Counted from the stretch's first letter, positions 1 to 9,378 are shown. The stretch: DNA of 64,000 nt from Hyphomonas sp. Mor2 (GCF_001854405.1 NZ_CP017718.1:1488001-1552000), one strand, 5' to 3'. The notes: generated by a model from the letters alone, not told the origin. Numbers and translations are program-made.

Positions 1-1419
1 TTATTGGTCCGGCGACGCCCGGGCGATCTGGAAACCCCGGTTTCAGCAATGCTGAAGCTCGGCGCCGACGCGCCGGGTAGTTTTCTGTTTGAATCCATTC
101 ATGGCGGCGAGCGGCTCGGACGCTACTCGTTTATCGGGCTGCATCCGCAACGCTGGATGCGCGTGCTGGATGGCGTAGGTGAAGAGAGCGCCGAACGTGA
201 CTTCGCCGATGCGAAGACGCTTGACGTGGCGCCCCTCGACGCGCTTCGGTCATTCGCCGACCAGGCGCGGGCTGATGCCGACATGGACGAAGAGCTGCCG
301 CCCATGGCCAGCGGCGCATTCGGCTATATCGGCTATGATTTCATCCAGCATGTAGAGCCCGTACAGATCACCAATCCGGACACATTAAGCGTCCCGGAAG
401 CCTTGCTGGTCATTCCCGGCGTCGTACTGATCTTCGATCATCTCTACCAGGAGCTGATCCTGGTTGGTCGTTATGCGCCGGGCGATGAAGATCGCGCCAA
501 TATTCTGCTGGACAAGGTTGAGAACGCGCTCGAAAGCCCGCCGCCCCTCTCGCCTCGAGATGGTCAGAGCGAAGACCTGGATTTCTCGTCCAACACGACC
601 AAGGACCAGTATTTCGACATGGTTGAAACGGCGCGCGATTATATCAAGGCCGGGGACATCTTTCAGGTGGTTCCAAGCCAGCGCTTCAGCGCTGAATACA
701 AGCGCAAATCAATCAGCCTGTATCGCGCACTACGGCGTTTGAATCCGTCAGCCTTCATGTTCCACATGAACCTGGGCGATGTCCGTCTGATCGGCTCGAG
801 TCCGGAAATCCTCGTGCGTGTCCGGGATGGCCGCGTTGCCATTCGTCCAATTGCCGGCACCCGCCCACGCTCCGGCGATCCGGCGATTGATGCCGAGCGT
901 AAGGCTGACTTGCTCGCGGATCAGAAGGAAATTGCCGAACACCTGATGCTGCTCGATCTGGGACGCAACGATGTCGGCCGCGTGGCCGCCTATGGCAGTG
1001 TTGAGGTGACGGAAAGCTTCATTGTCGAGCGCTACAGCCATGTCATGCACATCGTCTCGCATGTCGAAGGCGATCTGCGCGAAGGGCTGTCTGCCGTCGA
1101 TGCTCTGATCGCCGGGCTGCCGGCTGGCACCGTTTCTGGCGCGCCCAAGATCCGGGCCATGCAGATCATTGATGAGCTGGAACAGAACGCGCGCGGCATT
1201 TATGGCGGCGCCATCGGATACTTTGGCTGGAACGGCGATCTCGATACCTGTATCGCGTTGCGCACAGCGGTTTTGAAGGACGGTCAACTGCACATTCAGG
1301 CCGGCGGCGGTGTGGTGCTGGATTCGGTTCCACAATATGAATTTGATGAAACCGTTCACAAAGCCAACGCCCTCAAGAAAGCTGCGGCCCTGGCTGCAAG
1401 TTACGAGTTCGACCAATGA
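1..1419 (+). CDS. trpE: Anthranilate synthase component I, 5' end cut off by the window
   Basis: TrpE makes anthranilate from chorismate, using ammonia delivered by TrpG; it is the first committed step of tryptophan synthesis. The reading frame is open from the first base, and the leading residues (DLETPVSAMLKLG) match the early part of TrpE after its usual start. I therefore read the gene as truncated by the window edge rather than starting at the TTG at base 4. Chorismate-binding signatures are clear: LMLLDLGRNDVGRVA, GLPAGTVSGAPKIRAMQ and YGGAIGYF. The stop overlaps the trpG start by 4 bases (ATGA), so TrpE and TrpG are translationally coupled and form the two-subunit complex. Identity is secure; the N-terminus is not visible. 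Confidence 0.96.
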   Translation, partial: LLVRRRPGDLETPVSAMLKLGADAPGSFLFESIHGGERLGRYSFIGLHPQRWMRVLDGVGEESAERDFADAKTLDVAPLDALRSFADQARADADMDEELPPMASGAFGYIGYDFIQHVEPVQITNPDTLSVPEALLVIPGVVLIFDHLYQELILVGRYAPGDEDRANILLDKVENALESPPPLSPRDGQSEDLDFSSNTTKDQYFDMVETARDYIKAGDIFQVVPSQRFSAEYKRKSISLYRALRRLNPSAFMFHMNLGDVRLIGSSPEILVRVRDGRVAIRPIAGTRPRSGDPAIDAERKADLLADQKEIAEHLMLLDLGRNDVGRVAAYGSVEVTESFIVERYSHVMHIVSHVEGDLREGLSAVDALIAGLPAGTVSGAPKIRAMQIIDELEQNARGIYGGAIGYFGWNGDLDTCIALRTAVLKDGQLHIQAGGGVVLDSVPQYEFDETVHKANALKKAAALAASYEFDQ

Positions 1420-2000
1420 GCCGCGCGAAACAGATCCTTGTCGTTGATAATTATGACAGTTTCACCTGGAACCTCGTCCACTACCTGGAAGAAATTGGCG
1501 CGCGTACACAGGTTGTGCGCAATGATGAGCTCTCATCCGAAGACGCGCTGGCTCTGAAACCCGACGGCATCGTCCTGTCGCCCGGCCCGTGCACACCGAA
1601 CGAAGCCGGCATTTGCGTCGAGCTGGTCCAAAAGGCCCCTGCCAATCTGCCGATCCTGGGCGTCTGCCTTGGCCATCAGAGCATCGGAGCCGCAGAAGGT
1701 GGCGCCATCATTACCGCGCAGGAAATCCGCCACGGCAAGATCAGCCAGATCCGTCATGAAAACGGACCACTGTTTCAGGATCTGCCGGAGACCTATGACG
1801 TCGTGCGCTATCATTCACTGTCGATCCAGCCGGATGATCTTCCAGAAACGCTGATCGCAGACGCATTTACCGCTGACGGAGAAATCATGGCCGTGCGGCA
1901 CACGTCCCGCCCGGTCTTTGGCGTTCAGTTTCATCCGGAGAGTATCCTGACCGAGCATGGTCACGCCCTGCTCAAGAACTGGCTAGACATCCAGGCCTAA
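1416..2000 (+). CDS. trpG: Anthranilate synthase component II (glutamine amidotransferase)
   Basis: This class I glutamine amidotransferase of 194 residues hydrolyses glutamine and feeds ammonia to TrpE. The nucleophile is Cys84 in the elbow motif GVCLGHQSIG, and the His-Glu pair lies in GVQFHPES near the C-terminus. The N-terminal motif VVDNYDSFTWNLVHYLEE is typical of TrpG/PabA. In some bacteria a single TrpG/PabA serves both tryptophan and folate synthesis, which cannot be decided here. The last 18 bases overlap the 3' end of the reversed reductase-like gene, so any trp transcript that continues to trpD must cross an antisense gene. Confidence 0.96.
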   Translation: MSRAKQILVVDNYDSFTWNLVHYLEEIGARTQVVRNDELSSEDALALKPDGIVLSPGPCTPNEAGICVELVQKAPANLPILGVCLGHQSIGAAEGGAIITAQEIRHGKISQIRHENGPLFQDLPETYDVVRYHSLSIQPDDLPETLIADAFTADGEIMAVRHTSRPVFGVQFHPESILTEHGHALLKNWLDIQA

Positions 2001-2585
2001 TTGCGACTCCCCGTCGGGAGAGGTGGGCCAACGGCGCCAGGTGCTAAGCGAGATTGGCGCTTTCAGGTCAATCAGTCTGCGTTCGGCGAGGTCCCATCCT
2101 TCTTCCCGCAAAACATCGTCGACCGTCGTCTTGCGATCGCAGCCTGCGAGCAGTTTCAGGCCATCTTGAATGGCAATGCTCTCGGCCCGGCAGATGTGCA
2201 GCACATTCAGGCCGTTCTCCATGAAATATTCCAGAGTGGTCTGGCCCCCATTCACCGCAATCCGCCCGCCAGCTGAGGCGGCAATGGTCAACATGTTATC
2301 CAGCGTCATCGTCGCCGGATTCCACCGCCAACCGCCCTCATGATGCTCCAGAGCCGTGACGCTGCGGGTCATAACGGTGCGAATGCGGTCCTTTGGATTG
2401 GGGATTGTCTCATGCGCCCGGCGCCCCATGATCACGGCCGCGCAGGCATCCAGTTCAGTTTGAAACTTCTTGCTGTCGATCGCGTATTGGAGTGCATCAG
2501 GGATCTCACCCATACTCGTCGCGATGCAATCGTTCCGGCAAGTCATGGCATAGCCATGAAGCTCCCAGGTCACCGGGCCGCTCAT
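1983..2585 (-). CDS. Dihydrofolate reductase-like (RibD C-terminal fold) protein
   Basis: This 200-residue protein has the layout of the DHFR/RibD-C family. It has an early GYAMTCRNDCIA strand with a following MP-type helix, VIMGRRAHE (the GRRTHE-like NADPH loop), VMTRSV and a glycine turn GRIAVNGGQTTLEYF near the nucleotide site. Family members reduce pteridine or pyrimidine substrates with NADPH; the true substrate is unknown. It lacks the consensus residues of classical FolA, so I would not name it folA. It lies on the opposite strand between trpG and trpD and overlaps trpG tail to tail by 18 bases. Its start faces trpD across an 87-base divergent gap. Family assignment is moderately sure, function is not. 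Confidence 0.75.
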   Translation of the reverse strand: MSGPVTWELHGYAMTCRNDCIATSMGEIPDALQYAIDSKKFQTELDACAAVIMGRRAHETIPNPKDRIRTVMTRSVTALEHHEGGWRWNPATMTLDNMLTIAASAGGRIAVNGGQTTLEYFMENGLNVLHICRAESIAIQDGLKLLAGCDRKTTVDDVLREEGWDLAERRLIDLKAPISLSTWRRWPTSPDGESQLGLDV

Positions 2586-2672
2586 GTCTCACTTCCCCTA
2601 TATTCAGCCGTGGTCGGAATAACGCTCAATACCCCCTAGGCACAACCAGACACTGCTTTATACCCGCCAATC

Positions 2673-3713
2673 ATGACCACACACTCGATATCTGCAAGCT
2701 TGAAATTGCTCGCCGCCGGTGAGTCGCTCTCGGCAACCGCCCTGGAAGATGCTTTTGGCGCCATCCTTTCAGGAGACGTGCCAGTTGAACAAATCGGTGC
2801 GTTTCTGATGGGTCTCGCGGTGCGCGGAGAGACCGGCGCGGAACTTCTCGCCGGGGCAAAAACGTTGCGCACGAATGCCCGGAAAATAGACCTGGATGGC
2901 CCGACCCTGGATACGTGCGGCACGGGCGGCCTCGGGTGGACAAGTCTCAACACCTCAACCGCCAGCGCCATCGTGATTGCCGCAGCCGGTGGGCGCGTGG
3001 CCAAGCATGGCAATCGATCCGTCCCGCCAAAGACCGGCAGCGCCGATGTGCTGGAAGTCCTGGGTGTGGAGCTTGATCTGACCGAGGCGCGGTTCCGGGA
3101 CTGTATCGAAGGCGCTGGCGTGGGCTTCCTGTTCGCCCGCTCCCACCACAGCGCCATGCGCCATGTGGCACCTGTGCGGGCGAGCCTCGGCATTCGGACG
3201 ATCTTCAACCTGTTGGGACCGCTCTCCAATCCCGCGTCCGCCACCCATCAGGTGCTCGGCGTGAATGAAGCGCGCTGGCTAAAGCCCATGGCCGAAGCGT
3301 TGCGAGATCTCGGGATCGATCGGGCCTGGGTCGTGCACGGCGCCGACTCGGACGGCACGGTCATCGACGAGTTGTCCATCGCCGGAGAAACGCAAGTGAT
3401 TGAAGTCAAGGATGGCAAACTGACCGAACTCACCATTGTGCCGGAAGATGCGGGCCTCGGACGAAATCGGCTCAGTGCACTGGCCGGTGGCCCACCGGAA
3501 GAGAATGCCATGGCGATCCGCGACCTCATGGACGGACGCCCTGGCCCATTTCGGGACGCTGTCGTGCTCAATGCCGCTGCTGGCCTGCACGTCCTCGGGC
3601 TCGTCAGCGATCTGAAATCTGGGGCCGACAAGGCCTCGCAGGCCATCGACTCCGGCGCTGCCGCTGAAACGCTGAAAACGCTAGCGGCCACCTCAAAGGG
3701 CCAAACACAATGA
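2673..3713 (+). CDS. trpD: Anthranilate phosphoribosyltransferase
   Basis: TrpD transfers phosphoribose from PRPP to anthranilate. It is 346 residues, the normal family length. Visible landmarks are DTCGTGG, NTSTASAIVIAAAGGRVAKHGNRSVPPKTGSADVLEVLG and FLFARSHHSAMRHVAPVR, which form the PRPP and anthranilate sites. The loop after the glycine motif reads GLGWTSLN where most homologues have GDG-x-TFN, a small but real deviation. The gene starts a new block after the reversed reductase-like gene, so it probably has its own promoter in the 2586-2672 gap. It overlaps trpC by 4 bases (ATGA). Confidence 0.95.
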   Translation: MTTHSISASLKLLAAGESLSATALEDAFGAILSGDVPVEQIGAFLMGLAVRGETGAELLAGAKTLRTNARKIDLDGPTLDTCGTGGLGWTSLNTSTASAIVIAAAGGRVAKHGNRSVPPKTGSADVLEVLGVELDLTEARFRDCIEGAGVGFLFARSHHSAMRHVAPVRASLGIRTIFNLLGPLSNPASATHQVLGVNEARWLKPMAEALRDLGIDRAWVVHGADSDGTVIDELSIAGETQVIEVKDGKLTELTIVPEDAGLGRNRLSALAGGPPEENAMAIRDLMDGRPGPFRDAVVLNAAAGLHVLGLVSDLKSGADKASQAIDSGAAAETLKTLAATSKGQTQ

Positions 3714-4504
3714 GCACTGCGCTCGATCGGATCATTGCCTACAAACGCGATGAAGTCGCGCAGCTGAAGCAGACGCGCTCAGAGCAGAGCCTGCTTGCTG
3801 ATGCGGCCGGCCAGTCTGCGCCGCGCGGTTTTGCGCGCAGAATGAGCGAGATTGCCGAGACCGGCGAGAACGCACTGATCTGCGAAATGAAACGCAAGAG
3901 CCCGAGCGCTGGTGAAATTCTGCCAGGAGCCGATCCCACTGATATTGCGGCTCAGTATGAGCGTGGGGGCGCGGCATGTCTGTCGGTTCTCACCGATGGA
4001 CCAAGTTTTGGCGGGAGCCTCGACGATTTTGGCGCGATCCGGTCTGCAGTATCGCTCCCGATGCTGCGCAAGGACTTCATGATTGACACGATCCAAGTCG
4101 CTGAAGCGCGCGCGCATGGCGCGGACGCTGTTCTGGTCATTTTGTCTTGTACCGATGACGCTCTGGCGTTTGATCTGACCCAATCGGCGCAGGATCTGGG
4201 TATGGATGTTCTGATCGAAACCCATGATGAAGCCGAAATCGAACGCGCGCTCGCGCTTCCATCCTCGCTGATCGGGATCAATAATCGCGACCTGAAAATC
4301 ATGAAAACAGACCTCGCTACCAGTGAAAAACTGTGCGGCCTGATCCCCGAGGACAGGGATTACGTGTCGGAGAGCGGGATCAGCGAAGTCGAGGATGTCA
4401 CCCGGCTGCGAATGACCGGCGCGCGACGCTTCCTGATCGGTGAAAGCTTGATGAAGCGCCCGGATCGCGAACAGCATGTGGCCGCCCTGCGCCAGGCGAC
4501 ATGA
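3710..4504 (+). CDS. trpC: Indole-3-glycerol phosphate synthase
   Basis: TrpC decarboxylates and closes the ring of 1-(2-carboxyphenylamino)-1-deoxyribulose 5-phosphate to indole-3-glycerol phosphate. At 264 residues it is a monofunctional enzyme, without a TrpF fusion. The beta-alpha barrel signatures are present: ICEMKRKSPSAGEI near the N-terminus (catalytic Lys), AACLSVLTDGPSFGGSLDD, PMLRKDFMIDTIQ, IGINNRDLK and the closing phosphate-binding segment SESGISEVEDV...FLIGESLM. It is coupled by ATGA overlaps to trpD upstream and to the GNAT gene downstream. TrpA, TrpB and TrpF are not in this window. Confidence 0.96.
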   Translation: MSTALDRIIAYKRDEVAQLKQTRSEQSLLADAAGQSAPRGFARRMSEIAETGENALICEMKRKSPSAGEILPGADPTDIAAQYERGGAACLSVLTDGPSFGGSLDDFGAIRSAVSLPMLRKDFMIDTIQVAEARAHGADAVLVILSCTDDALAFDLTQSAQDLGMDVLIETHDEAEIERALALPSSLIGINNRDLKIMKTDLATSEKLCGLIPEDRDYVSESGISEVEDVTRLRMTGARRFLIGESLMKRPDREQHVAALRQAT

Positions 4505-5031
4505 CGCTCAGCCTGCGCAAATTTGAGAAGCGGGACATTGGTGACCTCTTTTCCTGGTTTGAAACCGAACGCGAGGCCCTGCAATGGGCCGGTGCCGCCC
4601 TCTCCTGGCCGCTAAAGCGAAGAGAGTTCATCGCCTTGATCAAGCAGCATCGCGGTCCGTCGCCCGTCCGCGAAGTCTGGGCGGTCATGCAGGGTGACGA
4701 GATGGTTGGGCATTTCCAGATCGGGCTCAATCGGCGGCTGCGCACGGCCGGACTCGGGCGGATCGCGATCGCGCCAATCGCGCGCGGACAAGGGCTCTCC
4801 GTGTCGCTTATGGAGCTGATCCTCGATCGGGCGTTTTCATATGAGTGGGTGCATCGGGCCGACCTGCTGGTCTATTCACACAATCAAGCGGCGATCCGGA
4901 CCTATCGGGCGGCCGGATTCCAGTTGGAAGGCACGCGCCGGGAATCGACGCCGATTGGCGACGAAATCTGGGACACCCACATCATGAGTCTCCTGAGACG
5001 CGAATTTGACAAAAGAACAGAACGAGAATAA
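4501..5031 (+). CDS. GNAT-family N-acetyltransferase
   Basis: This 176-residue protein has the GNAT fold: an N-terminal strand [19 protein letters not shown], the acetyl-CoA pyrophosphate loop [21 protein letters not shown] (R/Q-G-x-G type), and a C-terminal [21 protein letters not shown] segment typical of RimJ/RimL-like acetyltransferases. The acceptor could be a protein N-terminus, an amino acid or a small amine; the sequence does not say. It overlaps trpC by 4 bases and is followed by lexA, so it occupies the place where I would expect moaC and moeA in related genomes. Family certain, substrate unknown. Confidence 0.85.
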   Translation: MTLSLRKFEKRDIGDLFSWFETEREALQWAGAALSWPLKRREFIALIKQHRGPSPVREVWAVMQGDEMVGHFQIGLNRRLRTAGLGRIAIAPIARGQGLSVSLMELILDRAFSYEWVHRADLLVYSHNQAAIRTYRAAGFQLEGTRRESTPIGDEIWDTHIMSLLRREFDKRTERE

Positions 5032-5044
5032 ACATAACAGGAAC
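5015..5044 (+). promoter_or_regulatory. Putative LexA (SOS) box array upstream of lexA
   Basis: Two adjoining near-matches to the alphaproteobacterial SOS consensus GAAC-N7-GAAC (GTTC-N7-GTTC on the other strand) lie here. They are GAAC-N7-GAAT at 5015-5029 and AAAC-N7-GAAC at 5030-5044. Each differs from the consensus at one base. They end 25 bases before the lexA start codon, a position suited to autorepression, and the first begins inside the 3' end of the GNAT gene. The consensus is established knowledge; binding here is inferred. Confidence 0.5.
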
Positions 5045-5069
5045 AGATTCGCATTTCCGGAGGAATCCC

Positions 5070-5747
5070 GTGCTCACAACCAAGCAAAAAGAGTTGCTTC
5101 TCTTTATTCACGAACGGATTAAGGCCGATGGCGTTTCTCCCTCATTCGACGAGATGAAGGAAGCGCTGAACCTGGCTTCAAAGTCCGGCATTCATCGCCT
5201 GATCGTGGCCTTGGAAGAGCGTGGCTTCATTCGCCGCCTGGCCAACCGGGCGCGGGCGCTGGAAGTGCTCAAAATGCCCGATTCCGCCACACCCGCAGCG
5301 CCGCCTCGCGGCCGCCAGACCTTCCGTCCCAGCGTGGTTGGCTCGAAAACACCTGAAATGGGACGCAGCACCATCCCAGTCCTCGGCCGGATTGCGGCCG
5401 GTGTCCCGATCACTGCGATCCAGAACGAAGTCGATCGGGTGACACCCCCAGAAGAGTATGCCGACAGCGATGCCCACTATGCGCTTGAAGTCAAAGGGGA
5501 TTCCATGATCGAGGCAGGCATCCTCGATGGCGACATCGTCATCCTGCGCCGCACTGACAGTGCCAATTCCGGCGATATCGTCGTGGCGTTGATTGATGAT
5601 GAGGAAGCCACGCTCAAACGTTTACGCAAGAAAGGCGACTCGGTGGCTCTGGAAGCCGCGAATCCAGCCTATGAGACCCGCATTTTCGGCCCTGACCGCG
5701 TTCGTGTGCAAGGTCAGCTCGTCGCCCTGATCCGCAAGTACGAATAG
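5070..5747 (+). CDS. lexA: LexA repressor (SOS response)
   Basis: LexA is a 225-residue dimeric repressor of DNA-damage genes that cleaves itself when RecA is activated. Residues 1-65 are the winged helix-turn-helix. After a longer Pro/Arg-rich linker (residues 70-100), the S24 peptidase domain contains the scissile Ala110-Gly111 bond (GRIAAGVPI), the nucleophile Ser145 in [10 protein letters not shown] and the general base Lys183 in [12 protein letters not shown]. All catalytic parts are intact. The start is a GTG preceded by a good Shine-Dalgarno stretch CGGAGGA at 5058-5064. Near-consensus SOS boxes just upstream suggest autoregulation. The gene converges with comEC. Confidence 0.96.
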   Translation: MLTTKQKELLLFIHERIKADGVSPSFDEMKEALNLASKSGIHRLIVALEERGFIRRLANRARALEVLKMPDSATPAAPPRGRQTFRPSVVGSKTPEMGRSTIPVLGRIAAGVPITAIQNEVDRVTPPEEYADSDAHYALEVKGDSMIEAGILDGDIVILRRTDSANSGDIVVALIDDEEATLKRLRKKGDSVALEAANPAYETRIFGPDRVRVQGQLVALIRKYE

Positions 5748-5774
5748 CGGCCTGCGCCGCATCCGTGCGTAAAC

Positions 5775-7817
5775 TTATCGGCAAGGTCGCCATGGACGAT
5801 TGCCGCAGTCAGGTTTGCGCTTTTTGTGGAATGCGTTGCCCCGGCGCTCGAGCGTGATGCCGTTCTCACGCATTACATCCGACCAATTCAGGATGAGTGT
5901 CCCGTCACCCGCCTCGCAATCTCGAGGCGCGCGAGCGTTTGTCAGCACAATGTCGGCGGAAGAGACGAGGTCACAAGGGACCGGGCCCTGTTTTCCATAG
6001 AGTATGATCTTCTGGCTGCGATAGGATAATTGGCAGACGTCGACGCCGTCACAGACTACGCGTTCTTCAAGCCCTGAAAAGCGCAATGGGCCAAGCCCGT
6101 CGCCTGCGATGAACCTGATCCTCTCGATCTCGCCGTGCGCCGGTTCCAGAAACACATCCCCTGAGGGTGCCCAGTGCACTCGGTCCTTTGCGCTCGCAAA
6201 CCAGGTCAGGCCAGCAATCAGAGCCACACCGACCGCAATCCAGACCCTCGCATGCCCGGCGCGTGATAAGCAGATCACGCACATCGACACTGAAAACAGC
6301 GCGAGGCTCGCAGCGGGCATCTTAGGCAATCGCAAAGGCTCAAACAGCGACCACGCTCCGACGGTATGCGCGATCGCGAGCACCCATTCCAGCGTGATCC
6401 CAAACGCCCACAACACTGGCTCGTCCAGTCGCAGAGGGGCCAGGACGAGCGCGCAGGCAGCCAGTGGCGCGCTCAGAAGGCTGATAATCGGCATCGCCAA
6501 TGTGTTCGCGATGATTCCGAGGCCCGCGACACGTTCAAAGTGATAGATCGCAAATGGCATGGTCGCGAGACTGGTCACGCAAGAGGTCATCAGGAGTGAT
6601 TTCAACCAGAATGCCGCGCCTTTCTGAGGCTTCATCTGGGCCCGCCGTCGGACTTGCCAGGCTTCATAAGTCGCGATCAGAACAAGCGTTGCGGCGAACG
6701 ACATCTGAAACCCCGGGGTCAGAACGCTCCATGGCGCGATCACGATGATCACGATCATCGCCACCGCCAGAGATCGTTGGGTCAGCGCTGCGCGATCGAT
6801 CAAGACGGCCCCGAACAGGATCACGGCCATGACAAAAGCGCGCTGAGTCGACACGCTGGCGCCGGAGATGATCAAATAGGTCGCACACACCAGCAAAGCC
6901 GCGATCGCGGCCGGTTTTTTGGTCGATCCCTGCAAGGCCACGGGCTCAATCAAGGCGAGACCGCGCCAGACCATCACGAACACCAATCCCCCAACGATTC
7001 CCATGTGCAACCCGGATATGGCCAGCAAATGTGCCAAACCCGCACCTCGAAGCGCCTCTTGATCTGTCTGAGACAGGAAGCTTCGATCTCCGGATGCGAG
7101 CGCGGCTGCAAAGCCGCCTGTGCGCTCGCCTGCAGCCGCTCGTACATGTTGCGCTAGCCGCCGCCGGGCCTGGCCAATCTCGAGTGCGGCGGCCGCCGTC
7201 GCACGGGTCGGCGCACCGATCACTCCGCCTTGGCAACGTCCCTGAACGAATCCCACAGCGCCAAGGCCGCTATACCAGGCCTGGCGATCAAAGGCGTAGT
7301 CTCCTTCGATGACTGGCGCAGGCGGGGGTCTCAGGACCGACCAGCAGCGAACAAACCGACCCGGTTCGGTTGAAAATCGGGCAATATGCGTCAGCCGAAC
7401 CGTTTTCGGGATCTGGTCTTCGGCCAGGCCATCAATGGCATGCGTCCGAATGACGACCCTGACGCCGCGCCGGGCGGGTTCGGCATTGACGATCCAGCCC
7501 TCGACCAGGACCGGTCCCACGGGTTGATCGAGTTGCACATGCGACAGACGCTGCGTCGCAAGGCTCCCGGCAAGCGCGCCCAATACTGTCGCGAAGCCGA
7601 AAACAGCGAGCACAAAAAGGATCGTGACGCGTCGCAACCGACGGCTCCACCAGGCCAGCGCCCCGGTGGAAGCCGCCCCTGCCAGCAACCCCGTGAATGA
7701 AGGCTCAAAATCGATCGAGAAGTACCAGACGGCCCCACTCAACATGCCGATCGCGGTGTAAGATGGAAGCCGATCTCGCGAGGTGAACTGTAATAAGGAC
7801 GACGGAAAACGCCGCAT
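5775..7817 (-). CDS. comEC: ComEC/Rec2-family DNA uptake channel protein
   Basis: This polytopic inner-membrane protein of 680 residues is predicted to carry single-stranded DNA across the membrane in natural transformation. The frame continues further upstream, but the ATG at 7817 gives the natural N-terminus (MRRFPSSLLQFTSRDRLPSY) followed at once by a hydrophobic segment. The competence-domain hallmark HLLAISGLHMGIVGG follows GDRSFLSQTDQEALRGAGLA, and many membrane helices follow it. The C-terminus is short and has no metallo-beta-lactamase HxHxDH motif, so this is the short form. It diverges from gltX across a 91-base gap. Whether the organism is competent cannot be told. Confidence 0.9.
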   Translation of the reverse strand: MRRFPSSLLQFTSRDRLPSYTAIGMLSGAVWYFSIDFEPSFTGLLAGAASTGALAWWSRRLRRVTILFVLAVFGFATVLGALAGSLATQRLSHVQLDQPVGPVLVEGWIVNAEPARRGVRVVIRTHAIDGLAEDQIPKTVRLTHIARFSTEPGRFVRCWSVLRPPPAPVIEGDYAFDRQAWYSGLGAVGFVQGRCQGGVIGAPTRATAAAALEIGQARRRLAQHVRAAAGERTGGFAAALASGDRSFLSQTDQEALRGAGLAHLLAISGLHMGIVGGLVFVMVWRGLALIEPVALQGSTKKPAAIAALLVCATYLIISGASVSTQRAFVMAVILFGAVLIDRAALTQRSLAVAMIVIIVIAPWSVLTPGFQMSFAATLVLIATYEAWQVRRRAQMKPQKGAAFWLKSLLMTSCVTSLATMPFAIYHFERVAGLGIIANTLAMPIISLLSAPLAACALVLAPLRLDEPVLWAFGITLEWVLAIAHTVGAWSLFEPLRLPKMPAASLALFSVSMCVICLSRAGHARVWIAVGVALIAGLTWFASAKDRVHWAPSGDVFLEPAHGEIERIRFIAGDGLGPLRFSGLEERVVCDGVDVCQLSYRSQKIILYGKQGPVPCDLVSSADIVLTNARAPRDCEAGDGTLILNWSDVMRENGITLERRGNAFHKKRKPDCGNRPWRPCR

Positions 7818-7908
7818 CTTTCCTCCCACCCCTTGCGAAACTGTAGCAGAGCGTGTTGAAGCGGGGAAGATTCGCCCGAACCGAACAATTAACAGCCGAA
7901 AGTCGTCG

Positions 7909-9378
7909 ATGACCGTCGTTACTCGCTTTGCTCCTTCTCCCACCGGAATGCTGCATATTGGCGGCGCAAGAACGGCCCTCTTCAACTATCTCTTCGCCAA
8001 ACGCCATGGTGGAAAATTCCTGCTACGCGTTGAAGACACCGACAAGGCGCGCTCTACTGAAGAGGCCACACAGGCCATTCTGGACGGAATGGACTGGCTT
8101 GGATTAAAAGCGGACGAAGCACCTGTTTTTCAAAGCAAAAATGCCGCTCGACATGTAGAATGCGCCGAGCAAATGATGGCGAATGGAACCGCGTTCAGAT
8201 GCTATGCGACGCCGGAAGAGCTGCAGTCGCGGCGAGAAGCCGGTGAATCCAAGCGGGCAGAGGCCAAAGCAGACGGCTTGAGCGATGCACAGCGTGACAC
8301 ACTGCTGGCAGAAGCAAACGAGTTGCTCGCGCCCTATCGGTCCCCTTGGCGCGATGGCGGCGATCCGCCGACCCCTGATGCCCCCTTCACCGTCCGCCTC
8401 CGCGCACCAGATGATGAGGAAATCTCCGTATCAGACCATGTCCAGGGCGATGTGACGCTGAAAACGCGTGAAATCGACGACCTGATCCTGTTGCGGGCTG
8501 ATGGCACGCCAACCTATATGCTCGCCGTGGTCGTCGATGATCATGATATGGGCGTCACACACGTCATTCGCGGCGATGACCATTTTCGCAACACGTTTCG
8601 CCAGCTACCGATTTATTCCGCCATGGGCTGGGATGTGCCGGAATTCGCGCACGTGCCGATGATTCACGGCTCAGATGGCGCCAAACTCTCCAAACGACAC
8701 GGCGCGCTCTCCACCCTCGCCTATCGCGACATGGGATACCTTCCGGAAGCGATGAATTCCTATCTTGTTCGTCTCGGCTGGAGTCATGGCGACCAGGAGG
8801 TCTTCACGATGGACGAAGCCGCCGCTGTTTTCGATCTGGACGGGATCAACAAGGCCCCGGGACGGCTCGATCTGGAAAAGCTGGGTGACGTCAACGCGCA
8901 TTTCATGCGTGAGATCGACGAGCCGCGCCTGATCGGGCTGTTGCGGCCGGAAATCGAAAAACTGACTCCGGTTGACGAAACGCTCACTGAGCGCCTGCAG
9001 CATGCGATCTCGACTCTCAAGGACCGCGGCCAAACCCTGCCTGAATTGGCGGAATCCTGCCGTTTTCTTTGGGATAGCAATGCAGACAAGCTCAATAAGA
9101 AAGCCCGTAAAGCCTTGCGTGAAGACGGGATCAAACGACTATCAGAACTCCGTGAGGCACTAGACGCCGCGGATTCTTGGACTATTGAAGCATTGCAGGG
9201 TGTGCTGGATGCGTATTGTGCAGCGCACACACTCTCCATGGGACAGGTAGGACCGCCATTGCGGGCCGCGCTGACCGGAGGTCTGCCAGCGCCAGATCTC
9301 GCGCCCGTCATGTATTGGCTAGGCCGCGAAGAAGTCCTGGTTCGGATAGAGAAACATTTGCCTGCCGCGAGCGGGTAA
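7909..9378 (+). CDS. gltX: Glutamate-tRNA ligase
   Basis: GltX is a class I aminoacyl-tRNA synthetase of 489 residues that charges tRNA-Glu and, in bacteria lacking GlnRS, may also charge tRNA-Gln. The HIGH region reads RFAPSPTGMLHIGGARTALFN and the KMSKS region reads DGAKLSKRHGA. I place the start at ATG 7909 (MTVVTRFAPSPTG), because family members begin this close to the HIGH motif and the extra upstream codons of the open frame are not conserved-looking. An all-helical anticodon-binding domain fills the C-terminal third. It is followed 15-27 bases downstream by citrate synthase. Confidence 0.97.
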   Translation: MTVVTRFAPSPTGMLHIGGARTALFNYLFAKRHGGKFLLRVEDTDKARSTEEATQAILDGMDWLGLKADEAPVFQSKNAARHVECAEQMMANGTAFRCYATPEELQSRREAGESKRAEAKADGLSDAQRDTLLAEANELLAPYRSPWRDGGDPPTPDAPFTVRLRAPDDEEISVSDHVQGDVTLKTREIDDLILLRADGTPTYMLAVVVDDHDMGVTHVIRGDDHFRNTFRQLPIYSAMGWDVPEFAHVPMIHGSDGAKLSKRHGALSTLAYRDMGYLPEAMNSYLVRLGWSHGDQEVFTMDEAAAVFDLDGINKAPGRLDLEKLGDVNAHFMREIDEPRLIGLLRPEIEKLTPVDETLTERLQHAISTLKDRGQTLPELAESCRFLWDSNADKLNKKARKALREDGIKRLSELREALDAADSWTIEALQGVLDAYCAAHTLSMGQVGPPLRAALTGGLPAPDLAPVMYWLGREEVLVRIEKHLPAASG

